Origin: a bacterium
GTDB lineage: Bacteria; Bacteroidota; Ignavibacteria; Kapaibacteriales; UBA961
Assembly: GCA_022844575.1 (NCBI GenBank)
Contig: JALHLL010000143.1
Span: 1 to 9,204 of the forward strand
Length of the DNA stretch: 9,204 nt
Reading direction: 5' to 3'
Part shown: positions 1-7,097 of the stretch, in pieces
Layout of the letters: each line of letters begins with the position of its first letter
Numbering within the stretch: position 1 is the stretch's first letter
Made by a program: the position numbers and the translations under genes
Notes under the pieces: generated by a model
Told to the model about the DNA's origin: nothing
What the model saw: only the letters and a program-made list of their open reading frames with translations
Database searches by the model: none

Positions 1-806
1 TCTATTGTTTTTTTCCCATCTTCACAGTATATTTCTCCATCCCATTCTATCGTACCTGCCTTGCCGCCTCGTGCCTCATAGAGTATTCTGGTATATAGTA
101 AGTTTGTATTATTCTCTGTTCGGTTAAAGTTTTTGCCTCCCGTTTCTTCACTTGCTTGGCGTATATAATCGGGAGTTATTCTTTCAGTATTGATTGTATA
201 GGTCGGAATCGTTGAATCCGTCTCTATATTATAGTAGGAATATCGCGGTGTAAAACTGTGTGATAAAAAGATGATTATCGCTTTGTTTTTGGCTTTTGTT
301 ACTAAATGACGAGCCCTCGTCAGTGTATCATTAGGAGTACTTTCTTTTCTTTGTTCGGTTGGGTGGGTTTCTATTGTTTTTAGTTTTTCCGATATGAGTA
401 TTGGATTATTCGTATAATCAGCAACAAGTGTGTTCTTAATATCATGTACTACAATTCCTATTTCATCATCGGGGTGAATGTATTCAAGCCATTGTTGCGC
501 TGTTTGCTGTAATGACACACCATCTATCCCATCATAACGGCAACTCATATCCAATACTATCAAAATGGAAAGCGGTTGATCTTCGGTTTGCTGCGGTGGA
601 ATATGTTTTTTTATCTTTTTGAAAACACCGCTCTCATATAGTTCAAATCGTCCATCGGTTTTTATGTTCCCATCTTTTTCAAAAAGAAGATACTCTGCCT
701 TCATTTGAGGGTATGAGGTCGTATCTATTCCACTCAACTCTATATATTGAGCATTGCAGAAGCAAAAGGAAAGTAAAAAAAGAAGAATCGGGTAAAAAAA
801 TTTCAT
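1..806 (-). CDS. Secreted VWA-like domain protein, 3' end cut off by window edge
   Basis: An open frame starts at the ATG at 804-806 and runs through 268 codons without a stop to the left edge, so the C-terminus is missing. Residues 1-19 look like a signal peptide: Lys2, a hydrophobic core, and a plausible signal peptidase I site after CNA, before Gln20. There is no clean lipobox despite two cysteines. Residues 79-230 resemble a von Willebrand factor A fold. A hydrophobic strand leads into Asp86-Met-Ser88-Cys-Arg90, where a MIDAS would read DxSxS. A strand at 116-121 (IGIVVH), a strand at 176-183 (AIIIFLSH) and the late motif EETGG (220-224) also fit. The last Ser of the MIDAS is Arg, and the usual acidic residue after the 176-183 strand is absent, so metal binding may be lost. 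Residues after about 235 look like the start of a further beta-rich domain. It lies beyond the atp operon terminator, so it is probably transcribed separately. The ligand and role are unknown. Confidence 0.7.
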   Translation of the reverse strand, partial: MKFFYPILLFLLSFCFCNAQYIELSGIDTTSYPQMKAEYLLFEKDGNIKTDGRFELYESGVFKKIKKHIPPQQTEDQPLSILIVLDMSCRYDGIDGVSLQQTAQQWLEYIHPDDEIGIVVHDIKNTLVADYTNNPILISEKLKTIETHPTEQRKESTPNDTLTRARHLVTKAKNKAIIIFLSHSFTPRYSYYNIETDSTIPTYTINTERITPDYIRQASEETGGKNFNRTENNTNLLYTRILYEARGGKAGTIEWDGEIYCEDGKKTI

Positions 807-884
807 AATGGCTCATTTCAGTAATGCGGATATACCTATATACCATTCATCGGACTATTTTGTTCCATTTTTACATAGAATCAT

Positions 885-914
885 AAAAAAACCCGATACT
901 TTCGGTATCGGGTT
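885..914 (-). terminator. Rho-independent terminator of the atp operon
   Basis: A perfect 10-bp stem (AACCCGATAC at 890-899, GTATCGGGTT at 905-914) closes a 5-nt loop. On the minus strand it runs directly into seven T residues (A885-A891 on the plus strand). It begins 31 nt after the atpG stop. The T-run is on one side only, so it terminates minus-strand transcription. It separates the atp operon from the VWA-like gene. The rest of 807..945 holds the leader of that gene, in which I recognise no clear promoter. Confidence 0.9.
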
Positions 915-945
915 CTACATATTCTTTAGTTTTTCGGAATTGTAA

Positions 946-1836
946 TCAATTCTTTAATGCCTCGGCTCCGCCAACAATCTCAAGCATTTCCTTCGTAATT
1001 GCTGCCTGGCGTAAATTGTTATACTTCAATTGCAAAGATTTTATAAGGTCTTTTGAATTTTTTGTAGCGGCTTCCATAGCAACCATTCGTGCCGCATGTT
1101 CGGAAGCATTGGAATCAAGAATGGAACGCCATATCTGATTTGTTAAATACTTCGGTAATAAAATATCCATAATATCACCGCGAGAAGGTTCGAAAATATA
1201 GTCGGACTGCTCGCCACCACCGGCACTTTTCGATTCCGTTTTACGCTCAATCGGTAAAATAGGTTCGGCAACAACTTCCTGACGCATTACGGAACGGAAT
1301 TGATTACCTATAATTTCTACGCGGTCGAACTGCTCTTCGGAAAAACCCGTAAGTACAATATCCGCTATTTCTTGTGCTGTCGAAAAATTCAATTTTTGGA
1401 AAATATCGGGGAATGAACCTATAAGGGGAATATTCAGCCGATTAAAAAATTGCACGGAGCGTTTACCGACAGCAATAACGGAAACCGAAGCATCGGGAAA
1501 TTCCGCTTGTAATTGTTTTGTTATGCGCTGATTCGCAATACGCAACACATTCGTGTTAAAACTTCCGCACAATCCTCTATCGGAACTGATAACGATTACT
1601 GCAACAGAACGTATTTGTTTGGGTTTTCTTAATAAAGGATGATAATAATCCTCTTCCACCGAAGAAGCCAAATTACCCAGAATCTCCGATAATTTATTGG
1701 AATAGGGACGAGCCGCAAGAATTGCCTCTTGTGCGCGACGCAATTTTGCAGCAGCAACCATACGCATTGCCGATGTAATTTTAGATGTATTTTTTACAGC
1801 TACTATGCGTTGCTTAATATCGCGTAATGTTGCCAT
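946..1836 (-). CDS. atpG: F1Fo ATP synthase subunit gamma
   Basis: This 296-residue protein is the central-stalk rotor shaft of F1. It turns inside the alpha3beta3 head and couples c-ring rotation to catalysis. The N-terminal helix (1-50, MATLRDIKQR then KITSAMRMVAAAKLRRAQ) and the C-terminal helix (RQAAITKEMLEIVGGAEA, about 276-293) form the antiparallel coiled coil. Between them lies the Rossmann-like globular domain with the family motif SSDRGLCG (84-91). Length is close to the usual 285-300. The ATG at 1834-1836 is preceded by an AT-rich leader without a Shine-Dalgarno and lies 27 nt after the hldD stop. It is the last gene of the operon, 31 nt before the terminator. Unlike in the classical operon, atpD and atpC do not follow, and hldD separates it from atpA. 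Confidence 0.97.
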   Translation of the reverse strand: MATLRDIKQRIVAVKNTSKITSAMRMVAAAKLRRAQEAILAARPYSNKLSEILGNLASSVEEDYYHPLLRKPKQIRSVAVIVISSDRGLCGSFNTNVLRIANQRITKQLQAEFPDASVSVIAVGKRSVQFFNRLNIPLIGSFPDIFQKLNFSTAQEIADIVLTGFSEEQFDRVEIIGNQFRSVMRQEVVAEPILPIERKTESKSAGGGEQSDYIFEPSRGDIMDILLPKYLTNQIWRSILDSNASEHAARMVAMEAATKNSKDLIKSLQLKYNNLRQAAITKEMLEIVGGAEALKN

Positions 1837-1863
1837 ACTATTCTATAATTCAATAATTAATTA

Positions 1864-2829
1864 TTACCAAAATTTCCAATCTTGGCGCAAATAATTGCGC
1901 ACATAATCATCAACCGAACTTTCTAATGTGCCGAATTTTAAATCGGGTAATGTTTTTTGTACCGAACTCATATCAGCTTCCGTAAAGTTCTGATATTGCG
2001 ATATCAAACTTTGCGGCATATCCACATATTCAATATTCACATCCTTATCCATCGCTGCAAAAACAGCAGCAGCCAATTCATTCCAAGAACGTGCCTTACC
2101 TGTTCCCAAATTAAATAAACCGTTTATTGCTTTATTGTTTACCCAGTGCCACATTACATCGCAACAATCTTTTACATAGACAAAGTCGCGCATCTGACCG
2201 CCGTTTACATACTCGGCAATATTCGATTTAAATAATTTTACTTTATCCGTTTCGCTAATTTGCTTGTATGATTTATACACCATACTTGCCATATCATTCT
2301 TATGATATTCATTCGGGCCAAAAACATTAAAGAATTTAATCCCTACCATAGAATTTATCAAATTCAAATCAGCAGCCCATGTATCGAATAATTGTTTTGA
2401 GTAACCGTACATATTAAGCGGATGCAAGGAATGTATGGTTGTATCGCTATATCCTTTTTCTCCAAGCCCATACGTTGCCGCACTGCTTGCATAAATAAAA
2501 CGGATATCGGATTCGAGACATGCTATTGCCAAATCGCGCGTATATGCAAAGTTATTTTCTAAAAGATAATCGGCATCACGCTCGGTGGTTGAGGTACAAG
2601 CACCTAAATGAACAATCGTTTCAATGGAATTTTCATACACGCCTTCAATAAATTCTTCAATAAAAATATCGGGGTGTACAATTTCCAAAAATCTTTTACC
2701 GACCAAATTTTTCCATTTGTCACCATCACCCAAATAATCAACGACGAGAACGTCATGAACGCCCTCGTCGTTTAATTTTCGGAGAAAACAACTGCCTATA
2801 AAACCGGCAGCACCTGTCACGACAATCAT
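1864..2829 (-). CDS. hldD: ADP-L-glycero-D-manno-heptose 6-epimerase
   Basis: This 321-residue protein is an extended short-chain dehydrogenase. It converts ADP-D-glycero-beta-D-manno-heptose to the L-glycero form, the activated heptose used for the lipopolysaccharide inner core, in the cytosol. The N-terminal Rossmann motif is TGAAGFIG (Gly6, Gly9, Gly12). The run EGACSSTTE of E. coli HldD is represented here by LGACTSTTE (75-83). ASSAATYG (114-121) carries the catalytic Ser region, and Tyr141-x-x-x-Lys145 the SDR couple. Lys177 in HKNDMAS matches the second catalytic Lys of E. coli HldD (Lys178). RDFVYVKD (214-221) and FNLGTG (239-244) are further family blocks. Length fits the family (about 310-330). 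The ATG is 15 nt after the atpA stop, and the stop is 27 nt before atpG, so it sits inside the ATP synthase operon and is presumably co-transcribed. No other heptose gene (gmhA, gmhB, hldE) is in view. Confidence 0.93.
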   Translation of the reverse strand: MIVVTGAAGFIGSCFLRKLNDEGVHDVLVVDYLGDGDKWKNLVGKRFLEIVHPDIFIEEFIEGVYENSIETIVHLGACTSTTERDADYLLENNFAYTRDLAIACLESDIRFIYASSAATYGLGEKGYSDTTIHSLHPLNMYGYSKQLFDTWAADLNLINSMVGIKFFNVFGPNEYHKNDMASMVYKSYKQISETDKVKLFKSNIAEYVNGGQMRDFVYVKDCCDVMWHWVNNKAINGLFNLGTGKARSWNELAAAVFAAMDKDVNIEYVDMPQSLISQYQNFTEADMSSVQKTLPDLKFGTLESSVDDYVRNYLRQDWKFW

Positions 2830-2844
2830 GGAAAAAGCCAGTAG

Positions 2845-4401
2845 TTATTTCGGTAAACCGGATTTGAATTTTGTTGCAAATGAATCTATAGCCGATTTTA
2901 ACGCAGCATTGATTTCCGCCGTTAATTCTTTTACTTCCGCTATGGATGTTAACAATGCTCTATGTCCCAATTCCATATAATCCATAAACTCCAATTCAAA
3001 ACGGCGTAAATGATTAAGTGGAATATCATCAAGTACACCTGTTGTGGCTGCCACAATCAAACACACTTGCTTCTCAACAGTCATCGGACTATATTGAGGT
3101 TGTTTCAATATTTCCGTCAGAATCTGACCGCGACGCAATTGCTGCTGAGTGGACTTATCCAAATCAGAACCAAATTTTGCAAAAGCTTCCAATTCACGGA
3201 ACATAGCTAGTTCAAGTTTTAATGGTCCTGCAACTTTTTTCATCGCTTTAATTTGTGCATTACCGCCTACACGCGATACCGAAATACCCACATTAAGAGC
3301 CGGACGAATACCTGCATTGAATAGATTTGATTCAAGGTAGATTTGCCCATCCGTAATGGAAATTACGTTCGTCGGAATGTATGCAGAAACGTCACCCGCT
3401 TGAGTTTCAATAACCGGCAATGCCGTTAATGAACCTCCTCCAAGTTCTTTGGAAAGTTTTGCAGCACGCTCCAGCAAACGGCTATGTAAATAGAAGATAT
3501 CACCGGGATATGCTTCGCGCCCCGGCGGACGGCGTAAAAGAAGCGAAACCTGACGATAAGCAGCCGCTTGTTTTGATAAATCATCATAAATAATGAGTGC
3601 ATGGCGACCCGAATCACGGAAATACTCACCCATTGAAGCACCGCAATACGGAGCAACAAACTGCAAAGGAGCAGGATCGGAAGCATTAGCCGCTACAACT
3701 ACGGTATATTCCATAGCACCGTATTCTTCAAGGGTAGCAACCACATTGGCAACGGTAGAACCTTTCTGACCGATAGCAACATAAATACAGTAAACAGGTT
3801 CAATACCCTGTTTTTTTGCCTCTTCAGTATGCGTATATTTCTGATTGATAATGGTATCAATAGCAACAACTGTTTTACCTGTTTGTCTATCCCCGATAAT
3901 TAATTCGCGTTGACCTCTGCCTATAGGAATAAGTGCATCAATAGCTTTAATACCGGTTTGCAATGGCTGATTTACGGGGCTACGCTCAATCACACCTAAT
4001 GCCTTGCGCTCAATGGGCAAAGTATGTGGCGTATTGATTGCACCTTTGCCGTCAATCGGAACACCTAAAGGGTTTACTACCCTGCCAAGCATTGCTTCGC
4101 CTACAGGTACGGAAGCGATTTTGCCTGTACGACGTACAGTATCACCTTCTTTTACCAAACGGTCGTCGCCAAACAAAACCACCCCGATATTATCTTCTTC
4201 GAGGTTAAGAGCCATGCCGACCACTCCGTTCGGGAATTCGACAAGCTCCGATGCCATAACTTTTGTAAGACCATAGACACGAGCCACACCATCGCCCACT
4301 TGGAGCACTGTGCCGACTTCATAAATATCAACATCTTTTTCGTAGCCGGAGAGTTGCCGACGTAAAATCGCACTTATCTCCTCGGGACGAACTTCTGCCA
4401 T
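2845..4401 (-). CDS. atpA: F1Fo ATP synthase subunit alpha
   Basis: This 518-residue protein is the non-catalytic nucleotide-binding subunit of the F1 alpha3beta3 hexamer. The N-terminal beta-barrel covers roughly 25-95. The Walker A P-loop is GDRQTGKT (170-177). The block ISVSRVGG (373-380) supplies the arginine finger Arg377, which reaches into the neighbouring catalytic site of beta (Arg376 in E. coli). LLLRRPPGREAYPGDIFY (287-304) is a conserved stretch of the family, and the helical C-terminal domain follows from about 385. All key residues are intact and the length is typical. The ATG at 4399-4401 has a moderate Shine-Dalgarno (GAAGG, about 8 nt upstream). A 61-nt gap follows atpH. hldD, rather than atpG, comes next, after only 15 nt. 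Confidence 0.98.
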   Translation of the reverse strand: MAEVRPEEISAILRRQLSGYEKDVDIYEVGTVLQVGDGVARVYGLTKVMASELVEFPNGVVGMALNLEEDNIGVVLFGDDRLVKEGDTVRRTGKIASVPVGEAMLGRVVNPLGVPIDGKGAINTPHTLPIERKALGVIERSPVNQPLQTGIKAIDALIPIGRGQRELIIGDRQTGKTVVAIDTIINQKYTHTEEAKKQGIEPVYCIYVAIGQKGSTVANVVATLEEYGAMEYTVVVAANASDPAPLQFVAPYCGASMGEYFRDSGRHALIIYDDLSKQAAAYRQVSLLLRRPPGREAYPGDIFYLHSRLLERAAKLSKELGGGSLTALPVIETQAGDVSAYIPTNVISITDGQIYLESNLFNAGIRPALNVGISVSRVGGNAQIKAMKKVAGPLKLELAMFRELEAFAKFGSDLDKSTQQQLRRGQILTEILKQPQYSPMTVEKQVCLIVAATTGVLDDIPLNHLRRFELEFMDYMELGHRALLTSIAEVKELTAEINAALKSAIDSFATKFKSGLPK

Positions 4402-4462
4402 TGTATTACCTTCGTAGAATTGTTATCGTAGAGTTAGTTTTGTTCTGATACATTTTTTACAC

Positions 4463-5041
4463 TTACATCATTGCAATTTTTGCTTGCAACTCGGTGGACA
4501 TTTCCGTACCCGAAAGTCTGCCATATAAAGTAGCAAGTTGCGCCGAAACAGATCCATCATAAAGCATATCCGCAACCCTTATTCTTATCCCGCCGATAAG
4601 CGTTGGGTCAATGCTAAAATTAGGTTCGATACGTTTTCCCGTTGTTTTAGCCATCGTCGCTACGAGCTTGGAGCGCATATCTTCGGATAATTGGGTAGCA
4701 GACACAATGCCTACCTTTAATATTCCGTTTGCTTCATTATAGATGGATTCAAAAGATTCTATTGCTTCGGCGAGCAAGGGTTCCCTTCCCTTTTCAGCAA
4801 GAAACACCATAAAATCAAGTGATAATTTCGATAATGATGTTCCGAAAATTTCCGTTAACACCGACACCTTTACCGCAGTTCTTATTACAGGGCTATGCAA
4901 CATTACACGCAAATCTTTCGAAGCGGTAATTGCGCTTTTCACCTGTCTCAAATCGGAAAGTACTTTATCAGTAATACCTTCCGCTTGACTACTGCGAAAT
5001 AACGCCAGTGCATAACGTTTTGCTATTCTTAAAGAAGCCAT
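4463..5041 (-). CDS. atpH: F1Fo ATP synthase subunit delta (OSCP)
   Basis: This 192-residue protein is the peripheral-stalk subunit that caps the alpha3beta3 head and ties it to the b subunits. The N-terminal helical bundle begins with the typical IAKRYALALF (6-15). The C-terminal domain carries the family signature around IGGIRIRVADMLYDGSV (149-165), corresponding to GGVIARAGDRVIDGSV of E. coli delta. Length is slightly above the usual 175-185, mainly through a short polar C-terminal tail. The ATG at 5039-5041 has a weak AGGGA element about 8 nt upstream. It starts 25 nt after the atpF stop and lies in the canonical atpF-atpH-atpA order. Confidence 0.95.
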   Translation of the reverse strand: MASLRIAKRYALALFRSSQAEGITDKVLSDLRQVKSAITASKDLRVMLHSPVIRTAVKVSVLTEIFGTSLSKLSLDFMVFLAEKGREPLLAEAIESFESIYNEANGILKVGIVSATQLSEDMRSKLVATMAKTTGKRIEPNFSIDPTLIGGIRIRVADMLYDGSVSAQLATLYGRLSGTEMSTELQAKIAMM

Positions 5042-5066
5042 ATACGCTTTCCCTTATTCCTGTTGC

Positions 5067-5564
5067 TCAATTTCTGGAAACCTGATCAATATACTGATTA
5101 ACAAGTGTCTTGTGCTTTTCTTCATCAAGCGTATTGCCGAGCATTTTACTTGTTGCAGCTACAACAAGAGTTGCCATTTCGGTTCGCAGGGATTGTATGG
5201 CTTGTTCTTTTTCCCTTTCAATCTCGCGAATAGCTTGCTCTAATTTTTCTTTTTTAACTTTTTCAGCTTGTTCTTGCGCTTGGCGAACGATTGCTTCCGC
5301 CTGAGTTTTGCCTTGTTTTACCAATTCCATCATTTCATTATGAGCAGCACCCAATTTCGCTTGACTTTCACTAAAAAGTTTCTGTGCCTCGGCATGCAAA
5401 CGCTCCGATTCGCTGATGGCATTGCTGATAGACTTTTCACGATTTTCCAATGAAGCGATCATTGGCTTAAAACCGAATTTGGCAATAAGAAAAAAGAAAA
5501 TACCGAAATTGACTAATGTCCATATAATCAGTCCCGGTGAAACATTAAGTAGTGCGTCTGCCAT
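5067..5564 (-). CDS. atpF: F1Fo ATP synthase subunit b
   Basis: This 165-residue protein is the membrane-anchored stator of the peripheral stalk. One transmembrane helix (about 11-29, PGLIIWTLVNFGIFFF region) is followed by GFKPM and a long charged coiled coil (about 36-150, rich in Glu, Lys, Gln and Ala) that dimerises and binds delta. I chose the ATG at 5562-5564 because MADALLNVSPG is the usual short N-terminus. An in-frame ATG at 5625-5627 would add 21 polar residues, but it lies inside the stem of the 5624-5658 hairpin and would be poorly accessible. A GGA element lies about 8 nt upstream of the chosen start. Only one b-type gene is present, so the stator is probably a homodimer. Confidence 0.92.
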   Translation of the reverse strand: MADALLNVSPGLIIWTLVNFGIFFFLIAKFGFKPMIASLENREKSISNAISESERLHAEAQKLFSESQAKLGAAHNEMMELVKQGKTQAEAIVRQAQEQAEKVKKEKLEQAIREIEREKEQAIQSLRTEMATLVVAATSKMLGNTLDEEKHKTLVNQYIDQVSRN

Positions 5565-5623
5565 CGGAAAGTTCCGGATGAAGTGAATAGAAAGTTTTTT
5601 TTTGTTTATATCTTCTTTTCCGA

Positions 5624-5658
5624 ACATATCTTCCGATTCAATGAATCGGAAGATATGT
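5624..5658. repeat. Perfect 16-bp inverted repeat between atpE and atpF
   Basis: Arms 5624-5639 and 5643-5658 are fully complementary around a 3-base loop (AAT). No T-run follows on either strand, so it is not a standard intrinsic terminator. It begins 29 nt after the atpE stop and ends about 60 nt before the chosen atpF start. In the transcript it would form a long stable hairpin. By analogy with intercistronic hairpins of other operons it could protect the 3' end of processed atpE mRNA or reduce read-through; that role is inference. Confidence 0.85.
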
Positions 5659-5687
5659 ATTCGTCCAAATAATCGTCGCCGACAATT

Positions 5688-5915
5688 TTATTTGAATGCC
5701 AACAAAATACAAACAACGCAAGCAAGAAGTGCAACACCCTCAATAAGAGCGGCACCGATAATCATGGTTGTACGTGCATCTTTTGCTGTTTCCGGCTGAC
5801 GAGCACCTGCTTCAAGTGCGGCAGCTACGAGTGGTCCGATACCAGTACCAACACCAAATACAGTAATACCGACGCCAAGTCCGGCTGCCAACCATGCTAA
5901 TGCTTTTGCTTCCAT
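5688..5915 (-). CDS. atpE: F1Fo ATP synthase subunit c
   Basis: This 75-residue hairpin protein is the rotor-ring subunit that carries ions through Fo. Helix 1 (about 6-35) holds the glycine-rich packing motif (GLGVGITVFGVGTGIG). The polar loop has the conserved ARQPE (38-42), which contacts gamma and epsilon. Helix 2 (about 48-73) has the ion-binding Glu59 in ALIEGVAL. Sodium-type rings carry a Gln in helix 1 and Ser/Thr after the Glu; here those positions are Ile26 and Gly60, so H+ coupling is predicted. The ATG at 5913-5915 follows the strongest Shine-Dalgarno of the operon and a 70-nt A-rich leader. A long hairpin follows the gene. Both suit a subunit needed in many copies per complex. 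Confidence 0.97.
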   Translation of the reverse strand: MEAKALAWLAAGLGVGITVFGVGTGIGPLVAAALEAGARQPETAKDARTTMIIGAALIEGVALLACVVCILLAFK

Positions 5916-5920
5916 GTAGT

Positions 5921-5927
5921 TTCCTCC
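5921..5927 (-). promoter_or_regulatory. Strong Shine-Dalgarno of atpE
   Basis: The minus strand reads GGAGGAAACTACATG, so a GGAGG core lies 7 nt from the atpE start codon. The other operon genes have only partial matches or A/T-rich leaders, so this site stands out and fits elevated translation of subunit c. Confidence 0.85.
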
Positions 5928-5985
5928 GAATGGAAAAATTGATTAAATAATGCGACTATTCGCTAAATAAATTCTTTTGTTTTTT

Positions 5986-7056
5986 TTAATGATGCTCATC
6001 ATGCGCATGATCACCTACTGCTAAGCCCGTAAACACGGCCGTTAGCATAGTAAATACATACGCTTGTAAGAATGCAACTAACAATTCCAGACACATTACG
6101 AATACCGAAAACAATACTGAAGGTATCGTTACCGAATAACCGACCGTTGCGCTGAATAATTGTTTGAAGTAAAAAATAATACCCACCATAGCAAGTAAAG
6201 CAACGTGTCCTGCCGTCATATTAGCAAAAAGACGAATTGCCAATGCAAAGGGCTTCGTAAATATCCCCATTATCTCAATCGGAACCATAATAGGTGCTAA
6301 AAACACAGGTGCCCCACCAAGCAAGTGATGGAACCATGCACCTATACCCGACTCTTTAATTGCCGTATAGTTTACAACTACAAAAGCAGTAAGGGCAAGG
6401 GCTATAGTCGTACCCAAAGCACTTGTTGCCGCATGCCCACCGGGCATTAGACCAAACAAATTGAGGATAAGAATAAAAAAGAAAAGCGATAGGAAATAAG
6501 GTAATAAACGTTTTGCCGGTCTATCCGGTAAATTCGGCGAAACTACCTCATCGCGTATAAAAACTATAAGTACTTCAAGAACATTCTGAATACCCTTCGG
6601 TGCTCGCGTTCCATTGCGTTTTGCCTTCCGTGCAGCTGTAAAAAAGAGTGCGCCTACGACAAATAACCCCATCCATTGCAGGAACACAAAATTTGTGATG
6701 CTGAAATCGAGTTTAGGGTGTAACTCATGATTGTCTTTTCGTATCGGGTGACCTTCATGCAGATCATAATGAGTACTTGCTTTAACAGCTTCCGCATTCG
6801 GATAATATGTTAAGCCATTATCATCATCATAAAATATATAGGGCAAAGAAAGTATCTTGTGGTCATAAAGATAAAAACCATGGTGATCGCCCATACCACT
6901 CGCAAGAATATCGAGTATCGGGTTACTATCAGCCGCCGTTTCCGTATGGGTTTCATTGGAATGTTGAGATACATTTGTATCCTGACCATGTGCATCTGCG
7001 GCATTAACAGTACTATGTGTACCCTGTGCTGCCGTAGAATGTGTTTCTTGACTCAT
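5986..7056 (-). CDS. atpB: F1Fo ATP synthase subunit a
   Basis: This 356-residue protein is the Fo stator that forms the two ion half-channels against the c-ring. The first ~45 residues are hydrophilic and His/Thr-rich. A periplasmic region follows to about 115 (HHGFYLYDHKILSLPYIFYD), resembling the extended N-termini known in Bacteroidota AtpB. Transmembrane helices start at about 121. The essential Arg275 lies in ALAIRLFANMTAGH, matching E. coli Arg210. His283 and Glu324 occupy the E. coli Glu219 and His245 positions, the reciprocal pair seen in mitochondria, and Gln331 matches Gln252. The C-terminus is again His-rich. I chose the ATG at 7054-7056. A TTG at 7078-7080 would add eight residues, and neither has a clear Shine-Dalgarno. 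Unlike many Bacteroidota homologues, no hydrophobic signal peptide precedes the His-rich part. Confidence 0.95.
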   Translation of the reverse strand: MSQETHSTAAQGTHSTVNAADAHGQDTNVSQHSNETHTETAADSNPILDILASGMGDHHGFYLYDHKILSLPYIFYDDDNGLTYYPNAEAVKASTHYDLHEGHPIRKDNHELHPKLDFSITNFVFLQWMGLFVVGALFFTAARKAKRNGTRAPKGIQNVLEVLIVFIRDEVVSPNLPDRPAKRLLPYFLSLFFFILILNLFGLMPGGHAATSALGTTIALALTAFVVVNYTAIKESGIGAWFHHLLGGAPVFLAPIMVPIEIMGIFTKPFALAIRLFANMTAGHVALLAMVGIIFYFKQLFSATVGYSVTIPSVLFSVFVMCLELLVAFLQAYVFTMLTAVFTGLAVGDHAHDEHH

Positions 7057-7097
7057 GTATAAATCCGAACTCTGATTCAAAATTGTAGTGTATTTAT

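Noticed and set aside
820..845. Tandem GGTATATA/GGTATATC on the minus strand upstream of the VWA-like gene as a promoter.
   Set aside because: It matches neither the TAnnTTTG element nor a spaced TTTG, and AT-rich repeats of this size are common by chance.
3426..3686. Frames overlapping atpA, such as an 86-codon frame here, and a 138-codon frame inside gyrB at 8417..8833.
   Set aside because: Both lie in other frames of strongly conserved genes, with arginine/cysteine-rich translations that match no protein family I recognise; they are shadows.
5565..5627. Extended AtpF N-terminus starting at the ATG at 5625-5627.
   Set aside because: The start would be locked in the stem of a 16-bp hairpin, and the extra 21 polar residues are not typical of subunit b, whereas MADALLNVSPG at 5564 is.
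5643..5658. The hairpin right arm shares ATCGGAAGA with the Illumina adapter, hinting at internal adapter contamination.
   Set aside because: The match is only 9 bases and diverges from the adapter immediately, and both arms form a perfect inverted repeat, which adapter insertion would not produce.
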